A program made the translations under genes and the position numbers. From NCBI GenBank assembly GCA_027484575.1, contig JAIXSQ010000007.1, positions 310,001 to 374,000 on the forward strand: 64,000 bases of DNA. Direction: 5' to 3'. Shown piece by piece: positions 49,028-57,210 of the stretch. Numbering within the stretch: position 1 is the first letter of the stretch; each line of letters starts with the position of its first letter. Source of the stretch: Comamonadaceae bacterium (lineage in GTDB: Bacteria; Pseudomonadota; Gammaproteobacteria; Burkholderiales; Burkholderiaceae_C). Below the pieces are notes generated by a model. It had not been told where the DNA came from, did no database searches, and saw only the letters and a list, made by a program, of their open reading frames with translations.

Positions 49028-49903
49028 TCAGACCTTCTTGCGCAGCTTCTCGCCGAACAACCCGTTGGGCATCACCACCAGCATCACCAGCACCACGATG
49101 TAGGCGGCGATGTCCTTGAAGCCCTCGGGCAGGTAGAAGCCGGACAGCGACTCGACCACGCCGATGACCAGCCCGCCCACGATGGCCCCGGGCAGGCTGC
49201 CGAAGCCGCCGACCACCGCGGCCGGGAAGGCCTTCAGGCCGATCAGCCCCATGTTGGCGTGCACGAAGGTGATGGGCGCCAGCAGCAGGCCGGCGATGGC
49301 CGCCACCGCGGCCGCCAGGCCCCACACCAGCCCGTTGAGCCGGCGCACCGGGATGCCCATGTAGTAGGCGGCCAGCTGGTTCTGCGAGGCCGCCTGCATG
49401 GCGATGCCGACCTTGCTGTAGCGGAACGCGGCATACAGCAGCCCGCACAGCAGCGCGGTGGCGCCGATCACCACCAGCTGGTCGGCGTTGAGCACCAGCC
49501 CGCCCAGGTTCCAGATCACGTCCTTGTAGGGCACCGGCAGGGTGTGGGTCTCGGTGCCGATGGCCGGGATCATGGTGATGGCCCCGCGCGCCACGTAGCC
49601 GATGCCGATGGTGAGCATCACGATCGAGAAGGCCGGCTGCCCGAGGATGGGACGGATCACCAGCCGCTCGAGCGCGACGCCGAACACCGCCATCGCCGCG
49701 ATGGCGCTGGCCACCGACAGCCAGAACGGCAGGCCCAGCATGGTGGTGGCGGCCAGCCCGCCGAAGGCGCCGAGCATCATCAGCTCGCCCTGCGCGAAGC
49801 TCACCGTCTCGGTGGCTTTGTAGATGAGCACGAAGCCCAGCGCGATCAGCCCGTAGATGCATCCCTGCGCGATGCCGCTGATCACCAGTTGGAGGACTTG
49901 CAC
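49028..49903 (-). CDS. livH: Branched-chain ABC transporter permease LivH
   Basis: A 291-residue permease with the LivH hallmarks GLIALGFVLIYKATETVSFAQGELMMLGAF near the start and LKAFPAAVVGGFGSLPGAIVGGLVIGVVE later. The start is GTG 49903 with GGAG upstream; the in-frame ATG at 49963 would add an unlikely basic stretch. It is the first gene of the importer operon and is divergent from the acyl-CoA operon. Confidence 0.92.
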   Translation of the reverse strand: MQVLQLVISGIAQGCIYGLIALGFVLIYKATETVSFAQGELMMLGAFGGLAATTMLGLPFWLSVASAIAAMAVFGVALERLVIRPILGQPAFSIVMLTIGIGYVARGAITMIPAIGTETHTLPVPYKDVIWNLGGLVLNADQLVVIGATALLCGLLYAAFRYSKVGIAMQAASQNQLAAYYMGIPVRRLNGLVWGLAAAVAAIAGLLLAPITFVHANMGLIGLKAFPAAVVGGFGSLPGAIVGGLVIGVVESLSGFYLPEGFKDIAAYIVVLVMLVVMPNGLFGEKLRKKV

Positions 49904-49989
49904 CTGCGGGGGACTCCGTCTTTCTTGCCTGCGTGTGTTCTGGCGCGGTTTATACGTTCGCATTCATCCGGCCCTGTACAGGGTTGCCC

Positions 49990-50005
49990 CTGACCTCAGG
50001 GTCAG
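49990..50005. promoter_or_regulatory. Palindrome between divergent livH and the acyl-CoA operon
   Basis: CTGACC and GGTCAG form perfect 6-bp arms around TCAG. It lies 24 bases before the crotonase ATG and 86 bases from the livH start, a good place for a shared operator. Confidence 0.5.
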
Positions 50006-50029
50006 TCCCGAGTCGCTCAAATCGGCCGC

Positions 50030-50830
50030 ATGCAGCAGCAGGTGCGCGTCGAGCGCGAAGGACAGGTCACCGTCGTGACGCTGTCGCGGCCCGAAGTCCG
50101 CAACGCGGTCGATGCGCAGACCGCACGCGCGCTGCACGCCGCCTTCCTCGCCTTCGACGACGACCCCGAGGCGCGGGTGGCGGTGTTCCACGGCGACCAC
50201 GGCCATTTCTGCGCCGGCTGGGACCTGCAGGCCGGCGCGCGGCTGGCGCAGGCCGGCGCCACCGCCTTCGACCACCTCGACTTCGACGGCAGCGACCCGC
50301 GGGCCCTCGGCCCCATGGGTCCGTCGCGGCTGCTGCTGTCCAAGCCCGTGGTGGCCGCGGTGGCCGGCGCCGCGGTGGCCGGCGGCATGGAACTGGCCCT
50401 GTGGTGCGACCTGCGCGTCATGGAAGAGGACGCCTGCTTCGGCGTCTACTGCCGCCGCTTCGGCGTGCCGCTCATCGACGGCGGCACGGTGCGGCTGCCG
50501 CGGCTGGTCGGCCTGGGCCATGCGATGGACCTGATCCTCACCGGCCGCAAGGTCGAGGCACCCGAGGCGCTGGCCATGGGCCTGGCCAACCGCGTCGTGC
50601 CCCGGGGCCAGGCCCGCGAGGCCGCCGTCGCGCTGGCCCAGCAGCTGGCGCGCTTTCCGCAGGCCACGCTGCGCGCCGACCGGCTCAGCGCCTACCGCCA
50701 ATGGGACCTGCCCCTGCCGCAGGCGCTGGCGCAGGAATGGGCCGGCGGCCGCGCGGTGCTCGACGAGGCCCTGCGCGGGGCCGAGCGCTTCGCCAGCGGC
50801 GCGGGCCGGCACGGACGCTTCGACGACTGA
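50030..50830 (+). CDS. Enoyl-CoA hydratase/isomerase family protein
   Basis: A 266-residue crotonase. The first oxyanion-hole strand is GHFCAGWDLQA and the second AVAGAAVAGGMELALWCDLRVMEEDACFG, after which GVYCRRFGVPLIDGG replaces the usual second Glu loop. A PRLVGLGHAMDLILTGRKVEAPEAL helix follows. It is the first gene of the acyl-CoA operon, so it probably hydrates the unsaturated CoA ester made by the dehydrogenases or the carboxylase. In an Atu-like pathway this would be the AtuE position. Confidence 0.85.
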   Translation: MQQQVRVEREGQVTVVTLSRPEVRNAVDAQTARALHAAFLAFDDDPEARVAVFHGDHGHFCAGWDLQAGARLAQAGATAFDHLDFDGSDPRALGPMGPSRLLLSKPVVAAVAGAAVAGGMELALWCDLRVMEEDACFGVYCRRFGVPLIDGGTVRLPRLVGLGHAMDLILTGRKVEAPEALAMGLANRVVPRGQAREAAVALAQQLARFPQATLRADRLSAYRQWDLPLPQALAQEWAGGRAVLDEALRGAERFASGAGRHGRFDD

Positions 50831-50843
50831 GGCCCGCGCACCC

Positions 50844-52025
50844 ATGGCCCCGCTGCTGCCCGAGCTGCCCGCCCTGCCCCACGTGTTCGGCCCCGAGCAC
50901 GAGGCCTTCCGCGCCGCGCTGCGCGCGTGGGTGGCGCGCGAGGTCACGCCGCACGTGCACGCCTGGGACGAGGCCGGCAGCTTTCCGCGCGCGCTGTACC
51001 GGCGCGCCGCGCAGGTCGGCCTGCTGGGCATCGGCTACGAGGAGCGGCACGGCGGCACGCCGGCCGACGCGCTGTTCCACCTGGTGGCGGCCGAGGAACT
51101 GGCGCGCGCCGGCTGCGGCGGCGTCGGCGCCTCGCTGATGTCGCACACCATCGCGCTGCCGCTGGTGGCCCGGTGGGGCAGCGAGGCGCTGAAGGACCGC
51201 GTGCTGCCGCCGGTGCTGGCCGGCGAGCAGGTCGCCGCGCTGGCCGTGACCGAACCCGGCGGCGGCTCCGACGTCGCCGCGCTGCGCACCACGGCGGTCC
51301 GTGAGGGCGACCACTGGGTGCTGCACGGCGAGAAGACCTTCATCACCTCGGGCCTGCGCGCCGACTGGATCACGGTGGCCGCGCGCACCGAGCCGGCCAG
51401 CCGCGGCGCGCAGGGCATCTCGGTGCTGGTGGTGCCCGGCGACAGCCCCGGCCTGCAGCGCACGCCGCTGGCCAAGATGGGCTGGTGGTGCTCGGACACC
51501 GCGCACCTGCGCTTCGATGGCGTGCGGGTGCCGCTGGACCACCTGGTGGGTCCCGAGCACGAGGGCTTCCGGCTGGTGATGCAGAACTTCAACGCCGAGC
51601 GCCTGGGCATGGCCGCCAGCGCGATCACGCATGCGCAGGTCTGCTTCGACGAGGCGCTGGCCTGGGCGCGCGAGCGCCGCACCTTCGGCGCCCCGCTGGT
51701 CGAGCGCCAGGTGGTGCGCCACAAGCTGGTGGAGATGCAGATGGCCATCGACGCCGCCCGCAGCTTCGTGCACGAACTGGCCTGGCGCCTGCACCACCGG
51801 CACGGCGAGCCCGCCCAGCTGGTGGCCCGCACCTGCATGGCCAAGGTGCTGGGCACCCGCGCGATGCAGCTGTGCGCCGACCAGGCGGTGCAGATCCTGG
51901 GCGGCATGGGCTACATGCGCGGCACGGCCAGCGAGCGCATCTACCGCGAGGTCAAGGTCATGATGATCGGCGGCGGCTCCGAGGAGGTGCTGCTGGACCT
52001 GGCCGCCCGCCAGCTCGGACTCTGA
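50844..52025 (+). CDS. Acyl-CoA dehydrogenase
   Basis: A 393-residue FAD-dependent acyl-CoA dehydrogenase. The fold is clear from AVTEPGGGSDVAALRTTAVREGDHWVLHGEKTFITSG (flavin and substrate loop), KMGWWCSDTAHLRFDGVRVP, and the end ADQAVQILGGMGYMRGTASERIYREVKVMMIGGGSEEVLLD. It differs clearly from the second dehydrogenase of the operon, so two different oxidation steps are likely. The substrate is unknown; a branched or medium-chain acyl-CoA fits the context. Confidence 0.9.
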   Translation: MAPLLPELPALPHVFGPEHEAFRAALRAWVAREVTPHVHAWDEAGSFPRALYRRAAQVGLLGIGYEERHGGTPADALFHLVAAEELARAGCGGVGASLMSHTIALPLVARWGSEALKDRVLPPVLAGEQVAALAVTEPGGGSDVAALRTTAVREGDHWVLHGEKTFITSGLRADWITVAARTEPASRGAQGISVLVVPGDSPGLQRTPLAKMGWWCSDTAHLRFDGVRVPLDHLVGPEHEGFRLVMQNFNAERLGMAASAITHAQVCFDEALAWARERRTFGAPLVERQVVRHKLVEMQMAIDAARSFVHELAWRLHHRHGEPAQLVARTCMAKVLGTRAMQLCADQAVQILGGMGYMRGTASERIYREVKVMMIGGGSEEVLLDLAARQLGL

Positions 52026-52048
52026 CCACCCGGAGCACCTCCCACCGC

Positions 52049-53659
52049 ATGCCTGCCATCACCTCCACCCTCGCGACCCAGGGCGACGCCTGGGCCGCCA
52101 ACCGCGACCACATGCTCGGCCTGCTCGCGCAGGTGCGCGCCCACGAGGCCCGCACCCGCGAGCGCTCGGCCGCCGCCGGCGAGCGCTTCGCCGCGCGCGG
52201 CCAGCTGCTGCCGCGCGAGCGGGTGGCGCTGCTGCTGGACCCCGGCACCGCCTTCCTGGAGCTGTCGACGCTGGCCGGCCTGGGCCTGGACACGCCCGAC
52301 CTGGCGCGCAGCACCGCCGGCGGCGGCATCGTCGCCGGCATCGGCAGCGTCAGCGGCGTGCGCTGCATGGTCATGGCCAGCGACAGCGGCATCGACGCCG
52401 GCGCGCTGCAGCCCATGGGCCTGGACAAGCTGCTGCGCGCGCAGGAGCTGGCGCTGGAGAACCGGCTGCCCTACGTGCAGCTGGTCGAGTCGGCCGGCGC
52501 CAACCTGCTGGAGTACCGGGTCGAGGACTTCATCCGCGGCGGCAGCAGCTTCCGCAACCTGGCGCGGCTGTCGGCCGCGGGCCTGCCGGTGGTGACGGTC
52601 ACGCACGGCTCGTCCACCGCCGGCGGCGCCTACCAGACCGGGCTGTCCGACCACATCGTGATGGTGCGCGGCCGCTCGCGCGCCTTCCTGGCCGGCCCGC
52701 CGCTGCTCAAGGCCGCGACCGGCGAGGTCGCCACCGAGGAGGAACTGGGCGGCGCCGAGATGCACACCCGCGTCTCGGGCCTGGGCGACTACCTGGCCGA
52801 GGACGACCGCGACGCGATCCGCATCGCCCGCAGCATCCTGGCCGGCATCGACTGGGACCGCGGGCAGCCCGCCCGCCCGCACGCGCCGCCGCTGCACGAT
52901 GCGCAGGACCTGCTGGGCGTGATGCCGGCCGACCTCAAGCGCCCGGTCGACATGCAGCAGGTGATCGCGCGGCTGGTGGACGGCTCGGAGTTCCTGGAGT
53001 CCGGCGCCGACTACGGCAGCGCCACCGTGGTGGGCCATGCGCGCATCGCCGGCTGGCCGGTGGGCTTCGTGACCAACAACGGGCCGATCGACTCGGCCGG
53101 CGCCGGCAAGGCCGCGCACTTCATCCAGGCCTGCTGCCAGTCGCGCACGCCGCTGGTCTACCTGGTCCACACCACCGGCTTCATGGTGGGCCGCGCGCAC
53201 GAGGAGGCCGGGATCATCAAGCACGGCTCCCGGATGATCCAGGCGGTGACCAACGCCACCGTGCCGCAGGTCACCATCCAGTGCGGCGCCAGCTTCGGTG
53301 CCGGCAACTACGGCATGTGCGGCCGCGGCTTCGCGCCGCGCTTCTGCTTCTCGTGGCCGAACGCGCGCACCGCGGTGATGGGACCCGAGCAGGCCGCCGG
53401 CACCATGCGCCACGTGACCGAGGCCGCGATGCGCCGCAAGGGCGCGGTCGACGAGGCGAAGCTCGATGCGCTGCACCAGGCCATCGTGCAGCGCTTCGAG
53501 TCGCAGATGAGCGTGTTCGCCACCAGCGCCCGGCTGCTGGACGACGGCGTGATCGACCCGCGCGACACCCGCGCCGTGCTGGCCGAGGTGCTGGCGATCT
53601 GCCGCGAGGGCGACGCGCGGCGGCCGCAGGCCATGCAGTTCTCGGTGGCGCGCCCCTGA
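52049..53659 (+). CDS. Acyl-CoA carboxylase, carboxyltransferase (beta) subunit
   Basis: A 536-residue carboxyltransferase of the methylcrotonyl-/geranyl-CoA carboxylase type. Conserved parts are RGQLLPRERVALLLDPGTAFLELSTLAG, PYVQLVESAGANL, THGSSTAGGAYQTGLSDHIVMV and QCGASFGAGNYGMCGRGF. Length and layout fit MCC or GCC beta better than propionyl-CoA carboxylase. In this operon it pairs with the biotin carboxylase at 55.2 kb. The second dehydrogenase looks AtuD-like, so geranyl-CoA or a similar acyclic terpenoid ester is a reasonable substrate; this is inference. Confidence 0.9.
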   Translation: MPAITSTLATQGDAWAANRDHMLGLLAQVRAHEARTRERSAAAGERFAARGQLLPRERVALLLDPGTAFLELSTLAGLGLDTPDLARSTAGGGIVAGIGSVSGVRCMVMASDSGIDAGALQPMGLDKLLRAQELALENRLPYVQLVESAGANLLEYRVEDFIRGGSSFRNLARLSAAGLPVVTVTHGSSTAGGAYQTGLSDHIVMVRGRSRAFLAGPPLLKAATGEVATEEELGGAEMHTRVSGLGDYLAEDDRDAIRIARSILAGIDWDRGQPARPHAPPLHDAQDLLGVMPADLKRPVDMQQVIARLVDGSEFLESGADYGSATVVGHARIAGWPVGFVTNNGPIDSAGAGKAAHFIQACCQSRTPLVYLVHTTGFMVGRAHEEAGIIKHGSRMIQAVTNATVPQVTIQCGASFGAGNYGMCGRGFAPRFCFSWPNARTAVMGPEQAAGTMRHVTEAAMRRKGAVDEAKLDALHQAIVQRFESQMSVFATSARLLDDGVIDPRDTRAVLAEVLAICREGDARRPQAMQFSVARP

Positions 53660-53681
53660 GACCGACGAACGGGAGACGACG

Positions 53682-54839
53682 ATGCAACTGACCCACGAGC
53701 ACCAGCAGCTGCGTGCCACGGCCGTGCGCTGGATCACCGAGCAGGTCAACCCCCACGTGGACCGCTGGGAGCGCGAGGAGATCTTTCCCGCCCGCGAGGT
53801 GTTCCGCCAGGCCGGCGCGCTCGGGCTGCTGGGGCTGACCAAGCCCGAGGAGAACGGCGGCGCGGGGCTGGACTGGTCGTACGCCGCGGTGCTGGCCGAG
53901 GCGCTGGCCGAGATCGACTGCGGCGGCGTGCCCATGGCCATCGGGGTGCAGACCGACATGTGCACCCCCGCGCTGGCGCGGCACGGCAGCCCCGAGCTGC
54001 GCCAGGCCTGGCTGGCGCCGGCGGTCCGCGGCGAGCTGGTGGGCTGCCTGGGCGTGTCGGAGGTGGGCAGCGGCTCGGACGTCGCCTCGATCCGCACCCG
54101 CGCGCGGCGCGTGGGCGACGAGTACGTGATCGACGGCGGCAAGATGTGGACCACCAACGGCACCCAGGCCGACTTCTGCTGCCTGCTGGCCAACACCTCC
54201 GACGGCCCGGCGCACCGCAACAAGTCGCTGATCGTGGTGCCGATGGACGCGCCGGGCGTCAGCGTGGCCCGCAAGATCCGCAAGATGGGCATGCATGCCT
54301 CGGACACCGCGCAGCTGCATTTCGACGGCGTGCGGGTGCCGGTGCGGCACCGCATCGGCGAGGAGGGCATGGGCTTCATGTACCAGATGGAGCAGTTCCA
54401 GCACGAGCGGCTGTGGGGTGCGCTGAACACCAACGCCGGCTGCCGGCGCGCCATCGCCGCCACGATCGCCTACACCCGCGAGCGGCGTGCCTTCGGCCGC
54501 AGCATCCTGGACAACCAGGTGGTGCACTACCGGCTGGCCGAGCTGCAGACCGAGGTCGAGGCGCTGCACGCGCTGTGCTGGGCCGGCGTGGCGCAGATCG
54601 TGCGCGGCGAGGACGCCACGCAGCTGGCGACCATGGCCAAGCTCAAGGCCGGCCGGCTGGCGCGCGAGGTCACCGACAGCTGCCTGCAGTACTGGGGCGG
54701 CATGGGCTACACCGACGAGATGCCGATCTCGCGCATGTTCCGCGACATGCGGCTGGTGTCCATCGGCGGCGGCGCCGACGAGGTGATGCTGCAGATCCTG
54801 TGCAAGTTCATGGGCACGCTGCCGCGGGAGGGGGCGTGA
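53682..54839 (+). CDS. Acyl-CoA dehydrogenase, citronellyl-CoA dehydrogenase-like
   Basis: A 385-residue acyl-CoA dehydrogenase. As I recall, the stretches CGGVPMAIGVQTDMCTPALARHGS, GGKMWTTNGTQADFCCLLANTSDGPAHRNKSLIVVPMD and FGRSILDNQVVHYRLAELQTEVE closely resemble AtuD, the citronellyl-CoA dehydrogenase of Pseudomonas. If so, it oxidises a branched acyl-CoA at the saturated alpha-beta bond before carboxylation. GGGAGACG lies before ATG 53682. After it, the operon is interrupted by a repeat array and a start-codon duplication. Confidence 0.87.
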   Translation: MQLTHEHQQLRATAVRWITEQVNPHVDRWEREEIFPAREVFRQAGALGLLGLTKPEENGGAGLDWSYAAVLAEALAEIDCGGVPMAIGVQTDMCTPALARHGSPELRQAWLAPAVRGELVGCLGVSEVGSGSDVASIRTRARRVGDEYVIDGGKMWTTNGTQADFCCLLANTSDGPAHRNKSLIVVPMDAPGVSVARKIRKMGMHASDTAQLHFDGVRVPVRHRIGEEGMGFMYQMEQFQHERLWGALNTNAGCRRAIAATIAYTRERRAFGRSILDNQVVHYRLAELQTEVEALHALCWAGVAQIVRGEDATQLATMAKLKAGRLAREVTDSCLQYWGGMGYTDEMPISRMFRDMRLVSIGGGADEVMLQILCKFMGTLPREGA

Positions 54840-54867
54840 GGGTGAGCGGGTCGGGCGCCGTGGCGGC

Positions 54868-55071
54868 CCGTGGGTCCCGGCCTGCGCGGGGACGACGCCA
54901 CCTGGCCCCGTCATGCCCGCGCAGGCGGGCATCCACGACGGGGCGCAGTGGTGGACCGTGGGTCCCCGCCTGCGCGGGGACGACGACACCTGGCCCCGTC
55001 ATGCCCGCGCAGGCGGGCATCCACGACGGGGCGCAGCGGTGGACCGTGGGTCCCCGCCTGCGCGGGGACGA
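54868..55071. repeat. Dispersed palindromic repeat array, about 2.4 units
   Basis: Units with the same two hairpins as at 22.2 kb (ATGCCCGCGCAGGCGGGCAT and GTCCCCGCCTGCGCGGGGAC), period 88 bp (54913, 55001). The linkers are slightly different (CCACGACGGGGCGCAG, GTGGACCGTGG) from those at 22.2 kb, so each locus has spread its own version. It lies inside an operon, between the second dehydrogenase and the biotin carboxylase. Confidence 0.9.
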
Positions 55072-55091
55072 CGGGGCGGGGGTGGGCACGG

Positions 55092-55241
55092 ATGTTTGAC
55101 ACCCTCCTGGTCGCCAACCGCGGGGGTCGCGCCGAAGGCGCGGGGGCGTGCGCACATGCGCAGCATGTGCAGCGCGCACCACATCGCAGGGCACGCGGAG
55201 CGTGCGACGGCGATCTCGCCGCGGGAGCCGGGCATGTTTGA
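55092..55241 (+). pseudogene. Duplicated 5' fragment of the biotin carboxylase gene
   Basis: The first 32 bases of the biotin carboxylase gene, from its ATG, occur here exactly (55092-55123) and again at the true gene (55234-55265). After the 32 bases the fragment leaves homology and runs 49 codons (M-F-D-T-L-L-V-A-N-R-G-G-R-A-E-G) to a TGA that overlaps the true start region by 8 bases. The inserted part is packed with hairpins: CGCGCC-gaa-GGCGCG, CACATGC-gca-GCATGTG and GCACGC-gga-GCGTGC. Confidence 0.75.
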
Positions 55242-57210
55242 CACCCTCCTGGTCGCCAACCGCGGCGAGATCGCCGTGCGCATCCTGCGCACCGCCCACC
55301 GCCTCGGCCTGCGCACCGTGGCGGTCCACTCCACCGCCGACGCCGGCGCGCCGCACGTGCGCATGGCCGATCGCGCGGTGTGCATCGGCGAGCCGGCGCC
55401 CGCGGCCTCGTACCTGGACGTGGCGGCGATCCTCGAGGCGGCCCGCCGCACGGGGGCGCAGGCGGTGCATCCCGGCTACGGCTTCCTGGCCGAGAACGCC
55501 GGCTTCGCGCAGGCCGTCGGCGACGCCGGCCTGGTGTTCGTGGGGCCCTCGCCCGCCGCGATCCGGGCCATGGGCGACAAGGCCGGCGCCAAGGCGCTGA
55601 TGCGCGAGGCCGGCGTGCCCTGCATCCCGGGCTGGCAGGGCGAGGACCAGTCGCCGCAGCGGCTGCTGCGCGAGGCGCAGGCCATCGGCTGGCCGGTGAT
55701 GGTCAAGGCCACCGCCGGCGGCGGCGGCCGCGGCATGCGGCTGGTGCCCGATGCGGCGGCCTTCCCCGAGGCACTGCGCAGCGCCCAGTCCGAGGCCCGC
55801 AACGCCTTCGGCGACGCGACCGTGCTGCTCGAGCGCGCGGTCCAGCGACCACGCCACGTCGAGATCCAGGTGCTGGCCGACCGCCACGGCCGGGTGCTGC
55901 ACCTGGGCGAGCGCGACTGCTCGGTGCAGCGGCGCCACCAGAAGATCGTCGAGGAGGCGCCCTCGCCCGCCGTCGACGCCGCGCTGCGCGCCCGCATGGG
56001 CGCGGCGGCCGTGGCCGCCGCCCGCGCGATCGGCTACGAAGGCGCGGGAACGCTGGAATTCCTGCTCGATGCGCGCGGCGAGTTCTTCTTCATGGAGATG
56101 AACACGCGGCTGCAGGTCGAGCATCCGGTCACCGAGGCGCTCACCGGGCTGGACCTGGTCGAGTGGCAGCTGCGCATCGCCCTGGGCGAGCCGCTGCCCT
56201 TCGCCCAGGAGGACATCCGCTTCGAGGGCCACGCGATCGAGGTGCGGCTGTGCGCCGAGGACCCGGCGCGCCAGTTCCTGCCCCAGGCCGGGCGCCTGCT
56301 GCGCTGGCGGCCGCCGGCCGACCTGCGCGTCGAGCACGCCCTGCACGACGGCGCGACCGTGCCGCCGCACTACGACTCGATGGTCGCCAAGCTGGTGGCG
56401 CATGGCCGCGACCGCGCCGACGCGCGGCGGCGGCTGGCCCGCGGGCTGCGCAGCCTGGTGGCGCTGGGCCTGCCCACCAACCAGGGCCTGCTGCAGGCGG
56501 TGCTCGACCACCCGGTGTTCGTGCGCGGCGAGGCCACCACGGCCTTCATCGGCGAGCACCTGGACACCTTGCTCGCCACCGACGATGCGGCCAGCGCCGG
56601 TGCGGCGGCCGCGGCCGCCTGGCTGCTGTCCACGCCGGCCGGCGGGGTGTCGCCGCTGGTGCCGGGCCTGCCCGCGACGCTGCACCTGGAGGTCGACGGC
56701 CAGCCGATGGCCGTGCGCGTGCTGCAGCGCAGCGACGGCTGCACCGTGCGCGTGGGCGACACCGAGCACCGGGTGCAGGGCGACTCGCTGGACGTCGATG
56801 CGGGCGAGGCCCGCATCACCCTCGACGGTGTGGGGGAACCCCTGTCGTTCGCGCGCGACGGTGCGGCCCTGTGGCTTCATCGGGCCGGCCGCGTGCACCG
56901 GGTGCAGGACCGCACCCGCGCAGCGGCCGTCCGCCCCGGTGCCGCCGGGGGCGACGGGGGTGTGCGGGCCAGCGGCGAGGGCCGCGTGGCGGCGGTGCTG
57001 GTGGGGGTCGGCGACACGGTGCAGGCCGGCCAGCCGGTGCTGGTGACCGAGGCGATGAAGATGGAGCACTTCCATGCGGCGCCGGTCGCGGGCATCATCC
57101 GCGCGGTGCATGCCGTGACGGGCATGCAAGTGACCGCCGGACTGCTGATGGCGGAGATCGAGCCGGTGGCCGCGGGCGCACCGGCCCCGGGGGGAGACAG
57201 GACCACATGA
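55234..57210 (+). CDS. Acyl-CoA carboxylase, biotin carboxylase/carrier (alpha) subunit
   Basis: A 658-residue subunit with a biotin carboxylase domain (residues 1 to about 450: LLVANRGEIAVRILRTAHRLGL, MVKATAGGGGRGMRLV, ERDCSVQRRHQKIVEEAPSP, FFMEMNTRLQVEHPVTE), a middle linker domain, and a C-terminal carrier domain with the biotinylation motif EAMKMEH (Lys609). The length fits MCC/GCC alpha. It would carboxylate biotin with ATP and bicarbonate for the beta subunit at 52 kb. True start 55234 is set by the conserved N-terminus; the same frame is open upstream through the insert and repeats, which could mislead start calling. The stop overlaps the next gene as ATGA. Confidence 0.92.
   Translation: MFDTLLVANRGEIAVRILRTAHRLGLRTVAVHSTADAGAPHVRMADRAVCIGEPAPAASYLDVAAILEAARRTGAQAVHPGYGFLAENAGFAQAVGDAGLVFVGPSPAAIRAMGDKAGAKALMREAGVPCIPGWQGEDQSPQRLLREAQAIGWPVMVKATAGGGGRGMRLVPDAAAFPEALRSAQSEARNAFGDATVLLERAVQRPRHVEIQVLADRHGRVLHLGERDCSVQRRHQKIVEEAPSPAVDAALRARMGAAAVAAARAIGYEGAGTLEFLLDARGEFFFMEMNTRLQVEHPVTEALTGLDLVEWQLRIALGEPLPFAQEDIRFEGHAIEVRLCAEDPARQFLPQAGRLLRWRPPADLRVEHALHDGATVPPHYDSMVAKLVAHGRDRADARRRLARGLRSLVALGLPTNQGLLQAVLDHPVFVRGEATTAFIGEHLDTLLATDDAASAGAAAAAAWLLSTPAGGVSPLVPGLPATLHLEVDGQPMAVRVLQRSDGCTVRVGDTEHRVQGDSLDVDAGEARITLDGVGEPLSFARDGAALWLHRAGRVHRVQDRTRAAAVRPGAAGGDGGVRASGEGRVAAVLVGVGDTVQAGQPVLVTEAMKMEHFHAAPVAGIIRAVHAVTGMQVTAGLLMAEIEPVAAGAPAPGGDRTT

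Noticed and set aside
54913..55233. Upstream in-frame start for the biotin carboxylase
   Set aside because: The extra residues come from repeat and insert DNA; the conserved protein begins at 55234.
55092..55265. Insertion sequence with target-site duplication
   Set aside because: The 32-bp direct repeat is too long for a usual target duplication, and the 110-bp insert has no transposase and no clear terminal inverted repeats; kept as an unexplained duplication instead.
52049..57210. Standard leucine (Liu) operon
   Set aside because: There is no HMG-CoA lyase and no typical isovaleryl-CoA dehydrogenase; the second dehydrogenase looks AtuD-like.
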